A stretch of 64,000 bases of DNA from Cycas panzhihuaensis (taxonomy: Eukaryota > Cycadophyta), in assembly GCA_023213395.1 (NCBI GenBank), contig CM041465.1, positions 195,245,741 through 195,309,740 of the forward strand, read 5' to 3'. Positions 41,301 through 53,399 of the stretch are shown piece after piece (the stretch's first letter is position 1; every line of letters starts with the position of its first letter). The notes beneath the pieces are model-generated. The model was not told the DNA's origin and did not search any database. It was given only the letters and a program-made list of their open reading frames with translations. The translations under genes were made by a program, and so were the position numbers.

Positions 41301-43190
41301 GCTTTAATTAGATTTTTAATAATATAATCTCTCTTTCACCTTTTTCTCCCTTTGGAATTAGAAATAATGGCCTATTTGTAAAAGAAAAAAAGCAAAGGGT
41401 AGGGGGGAGGGAAGGGGCATCATAAAGGACAAAGCTAGGCCAATGACCAAAGTCATGAGTTGACCCATAATTTTTGGTTATCAATTTAGCTAAAATATGA
41501 AAAAATAGTCATAATCAATGTTAATTAACCACTAGGGCCAAGCAGAGACAAACTTAAAATGGGCATAACTTTCTTATACAATGTTTGTTTTAGGCATTCA
41601 ACCACCTATTTTGAAGATATTCAGAAGCTCTACACTATAAGCTATATGGAGCAACCAATATATATTAATTAGTAGGTTAATATTATATAAAAATATAAAC
41701 AAATAGTACTAAGACGTTAACTGAGAGTGTTTTGGTAATTTTCAATAATTTTGAAGTATAGGTGATATTTTATACTTATGTAGGAGTGGGATTTGTAGTT
41801 TTGGCTTGTATAAGAGCATGAATATTTCAAAATATTTTATCAGTTATGCATTAAATCCCTTAGGTTATCTACCTCATTAGAGAGTTTATACATATTCACA
41901 CACCATAATAATAACAAATATGTTTATTCATCTATAAAAAGTATTAAAATAATACTTACAATATGGAAACTAAGATGATTTTGGGCTAATGACACAAAAT
42001 TAGGGAAACATTTACCTTGATAACAATGGAGGTTATTTAAACTAGTGTTGTAAGATGTTGATTGTTGTCAATATTACCCCATGTGATTTTCTACTAAGAG
42101 TTTAATATTGGTCAACAATATGTTATAAATGTTATTTAAGGATCTTTTTAACTAGGTAATCTATCTCTAAGTTATAAGCTCATGGAATATGAAGGATAAA
42201 AGCTGATGAGAATTAAGTAAGGAAGAACTTGGCTATATTAGTAAATATGTGGAGTTAAGGGGAATGCACTTGATAGACTTGCGTTAGTTAGTAGATAACT
42301 AGGAGTGATTCTATAAAAACTAGAATACAAATATTATGTATTTGAAGTGACTTAATTAAAGACACTATGATTGTAATATATTCAACTAAGTTATTGGTTG
42401 CAAATGGGATGAATAGTCCAACATTTGATATCATTTGACTTAGATGGTCCTGAATGATCTAGGTAATAGTAAAAGGTCAAAAGTTTCCTTTGTTTTCCTT
42501 ATTATTGTAAATAATTAAAACCATATGGAATGTGGCAATGACTTAGAGGCATTTTGCTTGGATAGTAGTTTTATAAATAAGGGAAGATATAGGAATTAAC
42601 AAGGTAGGAGGATAATCTAGTCATAAAGACATTTTAAGGCTTAGTGGGTGCTTTGATGGTATTAGTTGTGAAATGCATAAATGGAGTTGGTTAACCCATA
42701 ATAACTTATTCATCTTGGACTTTTAACAATTGTTTTAACAAAACTTAGGTCTTACTATCTTATAAGACTATTTCCTATTAACTTAACCATAGGCTTGTTT
42801 AGGAAATTCATTAAGGTGCCCCCTTCATAATGGTCTTTGAGTATTATTTTTAGGGAAATACATGGAAGGGTTTATTGAGATTTCACCAAATAGATTGCTG
42901 AGTGGTTATTACTACAAGTATTAGTTGGGAGCATTTATTAAGTTTGAATTTAGTTGATAGTATTAGATGGCCTAGGAGCTTAGGTGAGGTATGGGATAAG
43001 GTTATTAGGCTAGGGCAACAAAGGCCATTAATAAGCAAGTGCTATCAACTTTGTTCTGTTATGTGGCTATCTCTTCCTATCCTTGTAAATATAATCACAA
43101 AGATCTCAAGCTTGGTTACCAATTTTAATAGTACACATATGTGATATCTTTTATGGATGGTTTCTTACTTTGAGTGCATTTGAATTGGAT
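38346..43190. other. AT-rich stretch, almost nothing recognised
   Basis: No coding resemblance on either strand. It holds the tandem duplication at 39410-39561 and a purine block (GGGTAGGGGGGAGGGAAGGGG, about 41397-41417) that could be an old polypurine tract without an identifiable LTR. The plus-strand open frame at 42902-43144 mostly overlaps the 3' edge of the minus-strand Tat fragment and is not convincing. Confidence 0.4.
39410..39561 (+). repeat. two-copy 76-bp tandem repeat
   Basis: AATCATGAAGTAAGCCAGTC recurs 76 bases on as AATCATGAAGTGAGTTAGTC. Both units end AACTAAAGGAG (39485 and 39561). Confidence 0.7.
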
Positions 43191-44681
43191 GTTAGTGATT
43201 TGGTCAATAAAGGGAAAAGGAAAGTTTATCTTTTGGGTAAACATAATTGATATTCTTGAAATTGATGCATGTGTATATTATGGTACTTTTCTTATTGATT
43301 GGAATAATGTTAGAGAGACTCAACACAAGTAGTTAATGGATTCAATCAGACCAACATGAAGGACATTTTTATACCTCCATCTTTATAGCTATAGAAATAT
43401 TATGATAGATGGATTGTTGGTTTTGCCTTATAAGTTTAGTGCTTGGAAGGCATTAATATTTAGAATGACTATGTTTAGTTCAATTCCTTTTATATTAGTT
43501 TAGTACTAGGTGAATATATCTTAGAATTCCTTAAAATGCTCTATGTATTAGGTAATCTCCTCTAGGGTGCATTCTTCTCCCACCTTAATGACCTTAGGCA
43601 TGCCACTGATGTTAAGATTAATATCAATTATTTCTCCTAGTTATATGATGTTTTCTTTTTTGAAGTAAGTAGGGGCCTCATTTATGGTGGGAGTCAAATC
43701 ATTATTCAAAGTGGTTAGAGTGGCTAGAGGAGAGTATGATATGATGTTCTTTTCAAATCCCAAATTATGGTGGTTGGATGATAGGTTAGGGCTAGTGGAA
43801 ACTAATAACTTAAGGAGGGCTTTGTCATTCTTAGAATAGTTTATACCTTAAATAAGCTTCTTAAGGTGGCATATTATAGGTAAGCCTATGTTAGCACTAG
43901 CTAAGGTATTGATTAAAGGCTTATTAACCCTAAAGGATTATTATGGTAAATGACCATTCTTATTATATTGATAGTTTGGGCATATTCTTATTTATTTAGG
44001 TCTAATAAAATAATGAAGTTATAGTGATCTATACCTATAGGTGCAAAGTTAGGCTTATGTGGCTCTTCAATGAACAATTTTAATTTCTTAGGGGTTGTGT
44101 CCACTATGGGTACAAATTCCTTTTAGAACTTGGTTTATCTTTTGACTATGGACTATCCCATCTTAGATAAACTTTAGCTTTCTAAATATCGAGGAGCATA
44201 TGGCATTCATTTGATTAATCCATGACTTAATTAATAAAGGATTATAGTCTAGATCAACATTGATAAGTGTGATCTTAGTCATTACTATCTTTTATTCTAG
44301 TTTAATTGGTATGCTAGCTATCCCGACTGAGTTTTTTATATTTGATCGTAGGCCTAACAGACCCAATTCATTGTGTTATATACTAAAATTCTTAATATTT
44401 CCAACTACTTAGAAGGCATAACATTAATAGAATATTCTAAGTCTACAATTATTTTATTGAGCTAATAAATGTTAGTTTTGATGGAGATATAGAATAGTGA
44501 AGAGATAATAAGGTCTCTTCCTTGTTCACTTAGGAGTTTAAAGGGGTTAAAAGTAATCGGGGGTTGAATAAACCATTTCCCTATAACAAACCCCTAATAG
44601 CTTTTTAAAAGAAAGTGTTTTTACAAGATAATTTATAATAAGGAACTATGTTGGTTGAACTATAACAAACATAGCTTAATG

Positions 44682-44686
44682 CTTGT
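44682..44686 (+). repeat. TRIM target-site duplication (CTTGT), left
   Basis: CTTGT before the element, repeated exactly at 45010-45014. Confidence 0.85.
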
Positions 44687-45009
44687 TGTCACAGGCTATC
44701 ATTACACCAAAATCCTTGTGGTAATTTGGGAAGAGGACTTCTTTGTGATAGTTAGTGTCACACGCTCTAACACTCCCCCATCACGAGGAGTAGGCTGTAC
44801 CTACATGACATGCATACCCACCACAACGTTCCTTGGTGCCACCCCCAACACCTTCACATATCTCTGGGGGGACTACCGTGGTACACAGGACTAATTTTAA
44901 ACCCTAGTCACTTTGATACCACTTTTCACAGGCCGTTGTTATACCAAAAGCCCTGGGGTGATTTGGGAAGAGGACTTCCTCATGGTAGTTAGCGTCACAC
45001 ACTCCAACA
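44687..45009 (-). mobile_element. TRIM (terminal-repeat retrotransposon in miniature), 323 bp
   Basis: Two direct repeats of 86 bp each (44687-44772 and 44924-45009) enclose 151 bp and are flanked by a perfect TSD CTTGT. On the minus strand the 5' LTR (45009-44924) starts TGTTGGAGTGTGTGACG. It is followed by a primer site TGGTATCAAAGTGAC (plus 44907-44921). A polypurine tract GTGATGGGGGAG (plus 44773-44784) precedes the 3' LTR, which starts TGTTAGAGCGTGTGAC. There is no coding capacity. Size and parts match the TRIM definition (LTR under 250 bp, total under 1 kb, PBS and PPT retained), so it must have been mobilised in trans. Its GC content is well above the surroundings. Confidence 0.92.
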
Positions 45010-45014
45010 CTTGT
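45010..45014 (+). repeat. TRIM target-site duplication (CTTGT), right
   Basis: Matches 44682-44686 exactly. Confidence 0.85.
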
Positions 45015-46348
45015 TGCTTGAAAGAATAAGAGCTTTTGTAAAATACACTCTCTTATTCACTTAGGAGTTTAGAAGGGTCAAAAGTAATTAAGGGTTGAAG
45101 TGTGGTTCAACCTTTATATAACTTTATTATGGTTCATAGTCCTAGTGTCCCTATTATTGAAACTACATAGTTAATTTTGAAGTTGCCTTAGGTATTTAAG
45201 TTATCTTCAATTTTTAAGTGGCTTCATGTTTATCCTTAAGATTATGATTCCCTCCAATGACTTAACAACTGAGGTGAGAGAGCCATAAATTATATCTTAA
45301 TTAGGAGGTTTGGGGTTTTGCTTTAGTTCTAGTCTATCATAATGGTAATAATGTCTATTTAGCTATTTGAGACCTACTTGTACTTTCATAAACTCTAAGG
45401 TAAAACACTTGGCAATGACATCCCCATAGGAGGTAGGAACCATTTTAAGAAATTCATCTTCGATTTATCACCTTAAAGTATTAGTAAAGATGTCAAAGAG
45501 TAGGCTATCTGGTAAAGGGAATTTAATACAGTGCACCAAGTCCTATAATCATCCAATAAAGTCTTGACTAGACTCCTCCTCCTCTTGTTTAATAGTGAGT
45601 AGGGCCTTAATCCTATTGTCAAAAGGTTTAACTATATTAGAGTAGCATACAATAACATTAACTTACTACTAGAAAGTAAATAAGGAGTTTTGTGGTAGTT
45701 GATATAACTACTTTAGGGCATCCCCTTGAAGTGACCTAGAAAATAATTTAAGGATAATGAAATCATATGTCGTGTTATCTATACATGCTAAGATGGAGAC
45801 CCTAACATGCTCAATCTAATATTGATTAACAATCTTATTAAATTTAGGTAATTTAAGAATCTTCATAAGGAGTATGGCCCTTAGTGTATATTAGGATAAT
45901 AGGTTGATTTTATAGTCTATATAAGACCTTCAGTTGACCCATGTCAAAGGGGTGATAACAACAAAAGGGTTTTAGGCTTATTGGGAAACCATGTCCCCTA
46001 TATAAATAAGTGTTTCATAGGAACTAGTTTGGAATAAAAGGTATTAGACATTTTGAGGGATGCCCATATTTGGCTAGCCACCTTTAGCACCTTATATTTG
46101 ACAATTTATGAATGAGTTATTTTAAGATGACATGCTTGGTTAGGTCTCATAAGTAGGCCTAACAGGTTGAGAAATATTTATAGCTTAGTTAAAAAGGCAT
46201 AATAACTAGCCTGAATGGAGTCCCTTATAGGTTGATTAACCTAAATAAATATTGTGAATAAGGATTTTAGGGTGTATTAGTTTACTACAATATGGGATTC
46301 CAAGGTTAGTTGGGAATACCAATTGAACTAGGGTAGTGCTATTAGATA

Positions 46349-46860
46349 TGTTGAACACTTTGCAAGTGTTACATGGGTATATGCGTTACACTTGAGCCCC
46401 TTTATAGGGTCAGGGGGCTCATTGTAGGGCCCTCGGTTAGGGGGTCTAGGGGACCAATAGCCCCTAGGTGGGGGTTCGAGGCGGTAGCCCCTGAGAAAAA
46501 TTTTTGGGTGTTTTATAGGGGTCTTTGTCAGCCCATGGTGTATGCCTATTGTATTGTAAAACCACAAGGCAGTATCTTGTAATGTTATGTTTATATATTC
46601 TTATGTAATGACACATGTAACAGATGGTCATGGATGAGTCGATGAGAAGAGTTAGGGTTTATTCATATCTATAATTCTTTAGTTATTACTCATATTAATA
46701 AAAGGTCTATGCTTAGACCTGAATCTCTTGGTGTTCTTTATTGAGTGCTTGGTTTGTTTATACTATTTGTTCTTTTCATGGTTTAAAGTTCTGTTATTGC
46801 ATTGCTTCTACAATTACATTTTCTCTTGAAGTACCACATTTTTTGAGTCATTAGATTTTT
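46349..46860 (+). repeat. GC-rich LTR-like fragment
   Basis: A sharply GC-rich block (about 46395-46500, rich in GGGG and CCCC runs such as GGTTAGGGGGTCTAGGGGAC) sits in AT-rich DNA. It begins TGTTGAACACTTTGC at 46349 and has the look of a plant LTR, possibly copia. The later AATAAAAGG near 46698 may be a polyadenylation signal. I found neither a partner copy nor a TSD, so this is only a suggestion. The two short opposing open frames over it (46328-46567 and 46373-46582) are by-products of its base composition. Confidence 0.3.
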
Positions 46861-47220
46861 AGGGATTCCTATGTTCACAAATGTGTTTTATGGGTTTAGT
46901 ATATTTATTTATGATTTGGTCCTTGCATAAGGATTCTAAGTATAAGATAACTACAAGTTTGCCAAGCTAGTAATCAAACTAATTATTATTTAAGAAGCTG
47001 AGATATATTACTAAATAACTCCTTGTTATGTCCAAATTAAATTTGGTTATGAGGATAGTAGGAACTAATTAGTTTGAATATATGGAGTACTTGACTAACC
47101 CAAGGATCTAAATGGTAGTGGAATTAGATTTTAGGATTGGGAGAACCTTTGTGAGTAGGCCTTGTATTATTGGACAACCATGTTTTTCTAGGAAGATGAT
47201 GAAGGATTAGTTAAGGGAGC

Positions 47221-50053
47221 TATTTCCCACCAATTAATGGATATCGACAGTCGGTGTAAGCATAGGTATGCTTCGTCCTTTTCGCCTTTATTATTTCTTT
47301 GGGAAGGTAGATAGAAGCATTATCTCATTGCATGATTAACTGTCACATTTGGGTGATTATCATGCATCCATTACTTGATCACGCTGCTTGTCATGTTTTC
47401 AGCCTATGATGACTCACGAGACCTACCTCTCCATGAGATAGGCTTCCCTATGGCGCTCTACGACCCTCTGTGCCACCTCCACGTCACCTCAAGCCTCACT
47501 TAACTTGTGTGATCTGCTCACACCTTGATCTTACATCCCTTTCATAGCATTTCTGGGAATCTTAACTCCTAATGTCTCATTTGGTCTAGCCCACATATAA
47601 CCCGGATTGTCCCTAGCCACTTGGACAGGAGGGCTAGCCCCTCCTAGACCTATCACATCTCCATTCAGGGCTCCTAGAACCCTGGCCATTGCTATTTTAT
47701 CATTCTGGTCTTGCACCATTGTAAATTAAGCAGTATCGCGAAGTTTACCACAGTACAACAAAGTTTACCACGGTGCAACTGCTACACTTTATTTTTTTTA
47801 TCCGTCATAGAAATTCTCACTTTTTTCGTGGAATTGCCACGTGGGTAAGTTACCAACTCAGCCCTACCTGAACCCTAATCACTCGATCAGGGTTAGGATG
47901 GGTATATATCCCGAAAAGTACCTCATTTTACATCTCTTAGCTCTCTAACAACACTTTCTACTACTATAATTCTGCTCTCTTTCTCCTGTCTTTCACAGGT
48001 GTGCCTGCAACACTGGTGTTTTTTGCTGTTCCAGCCCAGGATTCACCTACAGCAGCTTTATCATGTGGCAGAAAACTCTCTACCAAGCATTTCCAAGCGA
48101 GATCTCCAAGTTTATCCTTCAGTTCTGTCTAGCAAGTGTCTTCTCCAGCTCCACTTTGTGAGGTACCCTACAAACCTTACAGGACCTACCCTCTTCCACT
48201 GTTTGTAGGGGTAGGTTTGCCCCTAACATAGCTTAGCAGGTACCCCTTACCTTAGTTTTATGTTTCAGCATATATTTACTCCAAAGGAGCTTATTTGAAA
48301 GTATACTCTCCCCCCTTTTTTGTCTTTTTGTTGTAAAAGGGATTGCTCTTTCTTGTGTTTGGTTTCAAATACCTCAATCATCCTTCCATTCTCTACTGGT
48401 TTCTCTCAAGAAAGCTACAGGAGAGGGGCCATAAGGATTGGGTGAAGGGAGTAAGGTGGGATCCATCCCATTCAGACCTACTCCCCAAGGGCAAACCCCT
48501 TCCCATCCTTCCTCTCTAATGCCTGTGCTTTCCTTGGGCAAACTAGGAGTTGGTGAGATCAAAGCCTGTGCTGGATATTAGCGTATATAGCCCTTGCTGC
48601 ACTGGTTCTAGGCATGCATGCTCTCCCTTTAGGCCCTCTTTATGCCCCTAACATTATCCATCACCTATTCGGACCTTTGGCAAGGCCTGTATGATGATTC
48701 GCTGCCCATAGCAACTCCGCTACTTAGGCATCTCTTCCACGTCTTGTAATATTTATTCTCGTGCTTGTTCACTGCTCATAGGTTGTCACATAACCATCAT
48801 CCTTTACATTATGAGGCTGCGTGGAGGTCCACTTGCGAGGAGTTTTTCCATCCTAAGGCTAGCCTCCCTTTCTCGCTTGGTATACGTTGTTTTTCTTTTG
48901 ATGAGAGTAGAGTTGATTTGAGTAGTAGTTTCACTAACTTAAGGTACAAAATTTTAGCATTTGTTTTGTATCATTGCCTATATAGTATCTTGCATCTTGG
49001 TAGCCCCTTCTTGGAAGGGAAAACCCTTTGTGATTGTAGGTTTGTGGCAACATTTGTAAAGCAAAAGGACGCACTAATCTGGGTAAGTCTTTACCCTTCT
49101 TTCCTCTTCTATCTTTTCTCGCTTCCTTATATGTTTTTAGCTCTCTTTGCTTTCCCGCTTCATTTTGGTTCTTTACACGGGGAAGGTAAGGAAGCCCCTA
49201 CTTCACTTTCGCTCCAACTACAGTTACACATCAACTAAGGACAGGAGAGCATACGTGCCGTGCAAGCGAGGTTTCCTGATAACCACTCCACCTTTCAGGT
49301 ACGCGTCATCTCTCCTCTTCCACTTCCTTCTTTTTGTGCTCTTATTAGGCATCTATTGTATTTGTATAATAAGTCACATAAAGATCCAAAGGGTAATAAA
49401 CCAACTACTTGCATTTACTTTGCATATGCATGTTGCACGTTTGCTTCTATAGGAAAAGGACATAATAGGGATTGCACTCCTCCCGTTTTTCCTACCTAAA
49501 CCAAAAGCACCCCTTAGTTGCATTTTACTTTAGCATGCATGCTTGAATGCACACAAAGCACTTGTCTTCCTTTCTTTTCTTTGTCTTTTGTTATTAAAAA
49601 GAAAAAGAGAGAGAGGGAGTGTAGCTCTTAGTTGCCCTTTTACCATTCCTTTCTTCGGTTAGATTTGCCTTAGGCTAATTAGCCTAAGGGAAGCTTATCC
49701 ATACTTGTCTTAGGCCCTTTGCCCATTGTACCTTATCTTACGTCCCTTTGCCATAGGAACCTCTCCTTTGTGGGTCTCTCCTTCCCCCTTCCAGCCATCC
49801 AAGGGTAGGACGACCTTACCCTTTGGGACTATCTGAGATATCCCTGTGTGTATATCGCCTCTTAGAACTGAAAGCAAAAGCTACTCTGAGGAAGTTAGGC
49901 ACCATTCGCAGGTCCTGAACTCATGCTTTGACATACAGATGCCCTGTGTGGTGTTCTCTTCTACTTATAGGATTCCATCCATACCCCAGCATTAGTTGTT
50001 GACCACCTCAACCCCTACTAAGCGTAGTGACCATCTCGCAAACGCGATTCCAC
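47221..50053 (+). repeat. 5' LTR, about 2.8 kb
   Basis: It is collinear with 61613-64000. Position 49629 corresponds to the window end, so about 424 bp have no partner in view. Its first bases are TATTTCCC where the other copy has TGTTTCAC; the TG start is mutated. It ends just before the primer site at 50055. The promoter-like TATAAAAGG seen in the other LTR (62703) reads TGTAAAAGG here (48332-48340), so the 5' promoter of this copy is damaged. A 206-codon reading frame (48618-49238) lies inside. Confidence 0.88.
48618..49238 (+). pseudogene. 206-codon reading frame within the 5' LTR
   Basis: The frame from ATG 48618 to the TAA at 49238 has the same length as the open frame 62989-63609 in the 3' LTR. 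Here it is broken by a TAG and a TAA, where the other copy has Trp and Gln. There is no indel between the two copies over 621 bp. The product would be hydrophobic (FLF-LFSLP-MFLALFAF, around residues 168-185) and resembles no domain I know. Lying downstream of the LTR TATA, it would be in the transcribed leader. It may be a chance ORF in a C/T-rich LTR; no function is claimed. Confidence 0.35.
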
Positions 50054-50054
50054 C

Positions 50055-50072
50055 AGCGACCATATTGGGGAC
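50055..50072 (+). other. primer-binding site, tRNA-Arg type (degenerate)
   Basis: AGCGACCATATTGGGGAC resembles the GGCGACTCCGCTGGGGA-type site, complementary to tRNA-Arg, that is frequent in Tat and related plant elements. Both flanking blocks match and the middle four bases differ. It lies immediately after the LTR. Confidence 0.6.
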
Positions 50073-50309
50073 CTGTCAGTAAGGGAGCTAGTCTCTATCT
50101 CTTCCTGTTGGTGCTACTACCTCTTAGTAGCTTTCTCCTTTTGTCCTTTTTATTGGGCAGTCCCCAATGCATACCTTGCATTCCTCTTCCTCTTCTAACA
50201 CACTGGTGAGTTTTGTATGCGACGCTTCTCACGTCACCTACGAGGTTTGCCCCTGTTGTTAGAAGATCCCACATACTGCCTCCTTCCATCATCAAATTCT
50301 AATTTGACA

Positions 50310-52175
50310 ATGGAAGGATATCCTTCGGATTAGGCATACCATGCCTTTGCTTCTAGAGACCATGAGTTCCCTACATCTTTCCCAGGGTCCATCCAAGAGG
50401 GTGATGACCCCATCTATTACCTGGGTGACCAACACCCATTTGATGTCCATCCCTCCACTCACAGAGTAGAGGGTCTGTCTTCTCTTAAGATTCATCACCT
50501 AGGTGGTGATTTTTACGAGGAGCATCTTGAGGGGTCCACTTCGTTTGAGGTCCCATCCACCTCTTACGATCAGGTGGATATCCCTCCCATCGATGTGGTT
50601 GAAGCCCTTAACGAGTGCTTTCGTGCTACCTGCCTTCAACCACATCCTAGGTAGTTTAAAGGTGCCTTGCGCAGTGGGGCATATTCCTCATCTGCATCTG
50701 CCCCACTATCTTCATCCACATCTACACCTCCTATAACAAGTAACCCATTTGTCCCAACGCATCTGTCCCGTCTAATTCTAACATCTACTTTAGGTCCATT
50801 GTGCTTCCTACTTCTCTTCGCAGTCCTAACTCTTCTAGGACCTCTCGCGGTGTGTCTTTCCCCCAGCTTGGGGTTAACATACCTCTCCCTAGCTAAGCAA
50901 ATACGCCACCACCAAATGTGGCACACACATTTCCCGTTAGACCTAAGGGTCTTGTTTCTGCAGCTACCTCTAGTCATGTGGGACCCGTTTTCACATGCTC
51001 CTAAACTCAGTCTAGTGGTCCTTCTCTTTACATACCCCCAGGCTATACATCTCAGCCTTGGGGGCATGGTAAAGGGAACCACATTCCTGTTTATGGGGTG
51101 GATCCTTTACATCCATATAGGGTCGCGCCATCCACGAATAGCCCATATGGACAGAATTCGGTCCCTCACCTCTCGTTTCCACCATCTTGCATAGCTCCTT
51201 ACATCGCGTCTTCACAAAGAGGCCTAACTCCTTTTCAAGATGCCTATCCTTAAGTCCCTTTTTAACAAGGGGCATTTCCTCAAGGAGGGATGAGCCCTCC
51301 ACCCCCATCCGTTCCTTGTTCATTGCCTTCTTTATCTTTTATCGATCCTATGATCTAGGTGAGGGCACGTCCCTTTATGGATTATAGATCGACACCCTTT
51401 TCTATTGAGACATTAAGGACCAACTTACCACCTCATCCCCCTGAAGTTTCCAAGTTTGACAAAACTTCATTGTAGGATCTAATAGAGCATGTCTGTAGTT
51501 TCTCTATGGCATGCATAGACTACTGGGCCTACGATCACATATTAATGAAACTATTTCCACGATCTCTTTAAGGCAATGCCCTCAAATAGTTCTATCAACT
51601 ACCCACTCATTCTATTTTCTTGTTTCAACAACTCATGGATGAGTTCATCAACTATTTTGATGTGGCTTGTCCATTTAAGAGTGGAATGAAATCTCTCCTC
51701 TTGCTTAAACAAGGTCACGATGAGATAAATCGTGACTTTGTGTAGTGATTCCATGACCTCCTCCATTCTACCAACACTACTTTGCTTGAGGAATTGAAGA
51801 GGGATATCTTTGTCAATGCACTACGCCCTAAAGTTCATGTGGAAGTCCTTAAGATGGGGGCAATTACATGTGATTTTGCTATTACGAAGTGCTTAGCACT
51901 TGAAGCTATTGAGATCTAGGTTGGGCTCAAGAAGCCCCTAAAGTCCTCACAGCGACGTGAGGCACCCTCGCCAACCAAAGAAACTAAACCTCAACAATCC
52001 ACTAGGTCTTCTTCCCACTCAACTGAGAAGACCCTAGACCCACTTATCTCTGCCATACATTCCTTCAAACGTATGATGAAGGAACTTAAACTTCAAGCTC
52101 GTTCGTCACCTACATCCAACAAGCTTCCCAAGCTACTCCTTCCAAGGGCGGCAACACCTAGTCCTTTCAAGTAAG
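50310..52175 (+). pseudogene. gag: Tat gag
   Basis: ATG at 50310 opens a frame (MEGYPSD-stop-AYHAFASRDHEFP) that runs to about 50750. The reading then moves to the frame that continues to 52170, so one frameshift is needed near 50740-50790. The N-terminal 370 residues are rich in Pro, Ser, Gly and Tyr (for example YIPPGYTSQPWGHGKGN) and look disordered. The capsid-like domain (51440-51920) has VSKFDKTSL, ACIDYWAYDHILMKLFPRSL, QQLMDEFINYF, LEELKRDIFVNALRP and KCLALEAIEI. A basic stretch follows. In-frame stops (TAG at 51473, TAA at 51570, TAG at 51588, and others) lie where Gln or Trp is usual. It would form the virus-like particle. Confidence 0.82.
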
Positions 52176-53345
52176 GAAGTTTGATTCCTCGCTTGAGAAG
52201 AAGTGGTGCTCTGTTTATGGAGAATGCTTTCATGATGATTCACATTACCAGGTTCAACATCCTAAGGATTCCTCACAACGTGATTCATCTCCCAAATGGG
52301 CCTCAAGGCCTAACCTCGACCAACCTGTCCATAGATATCCGTTCCCCAAGCATGGGGAGCGCGATCGCAACTCCTAATAAAAGAACAATCAGAACTGGGG
52401 AAGATCTTTGAATCTGTGCCCTTCACATGGTAAAGAGAAGGGCATGTGGGGTTCGTCTTCTTCCTCGCGTTCCTCAGACCATCGTACCCTTTCACCTTTG
52501 TGATCTTGGAATAAGGGAAAGAAGGTGATCCAGATGCTTGAGGCCACCCCTATATATGCCTTGACTCAGTCTCAAGCCGCCAAAGAGGCAACCGACGCCT
52601 CTTCATCCATTCCACATCCTGATCCTCTTCCAGAAATCTCCCTTCTGGGAGTCCCTTTACTTCCCAAGACCATTCCCATTCGTTTGGGTCACTACGACTT
52701 CAGGAGAGCCCTTCCTCAACCTACGGTGAAGGGGAAGACCTTTTCTGTCATCAATGAGCTTTGTACCGTAGCTGTTGGGATGTCCATTATGAATGTCTTG
52801 AGAAGTTATCTTGAATAGAGGACACTCCTTTTAGAAGCTTTAGGATTAGGTGATGCGCCCGTTCATGCTTTGGGTATCGCCCAAGGTCGTGAGCCCATCA
52901 TTTCTTTTGATCCTAAAGACCTTCCTCCTACTTGTGAAAGGGGGCACCAGTGGAACTTCCCTTTCACCATTACTATCGATACACCTGATTGCACTTTATG
53001 AAGGACCGTTGTCGATAATGGTTCTTCCGTTAATACCATGCCCTTGTGTGTTATGCAAGAGCTCAGTATTTCTACCTTGGAACCCGTTCCATAGTAATGC
53101 CAAGCCTACGATGGTAGCGAGAAGACTCCTTTAGGATCTGTTTCGATCCCTCTTACTCTTGAGGACAAGACTGTCCTCACCGATATTATAGTCCTCGACA
53201 TTAACGCCGACTACAATCTCTTTTTGGGTCGACCATGGCTCGATCAAATGGGAGTTGTGTGTTTAACTTGCTGGGGACAACTCAAGTTCGTTCATGATGG
53301 GCGAATGAGGGTTGTTTCTCGCGAACTACTACCTACTAAATAATC
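52176..53345 (+). pseudogene. Tat zinc-finger region and aspartic protease
   Basis: Just after gag, KKWCSVYGECFHDDSHYQVQHP is a degenerate Tat zinc-finger segment (usually WCxxH...GHxxxxC; the final Cys is Tyr here). The protease domain is near 52930-53345. It shows FTITIDTP, the active site TVVDNGSSVNTMP (Asp at 53014-53016; usually DGGS or DSGS), LTDIIVLDINADYNLFLGRPWL, MGVVCLTCWGQLKFVHDGR and VSRELLP, then a TAA at 53341. This last block is characteristic of Tat proteases (YNLLLGRPW). Stops occur after TPDCTL and after LEPVP. Confidence 0.82.
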
Positions 53346-53399
53346 CAGTCAAACCAACCAAGCGAGCCATGTTTATGTGAAGGGGGACAAAGGCCCTTC

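Larger units (their letters stand above)
43190..45870 (-). pseudogene. Tat-type gag, protease and RT fragment, interrupted by a TRIM
   Basis: Minus-strand reading gives Tat gag at 45860-45360: IEHVRVSILACIDNTTYDF, LKLFSRSLQGDALK, SQDFIG, KCFTLEFMKVQVGLK. It aligns with the gag of the giant Tat element at 51440-51920. Protease at 44463-44141 shows KIIVDLEYSINVMPSK (Gly of the active site lost) and VDLDYNPLLI with MNAICSSIFRKLKFI. The RT N-terminus at 43602-43195 shows VIKVGEECTLEEIT, then GLIESINYL and FPFIDQIT. The coding stops at about 43190, so the rest of pol is missing. The TRIM at 44687-45009 splits gag from protease. It is more AT-rich and more decayed than the 47-64 kb element, hence probably older. 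Confidence 0.8.

Noticed and set aside
42902-43144. 80-codon plus-strand open frame
   Set aside because: Lies at the broken 3' edge of the minus-strand Tat fragment; no resemblance to any family.
50636-51082. 148-codon minus-strand open frame over gag
   Set aside because: Shadow of the gag Pro/Ser-rich region; no motif.
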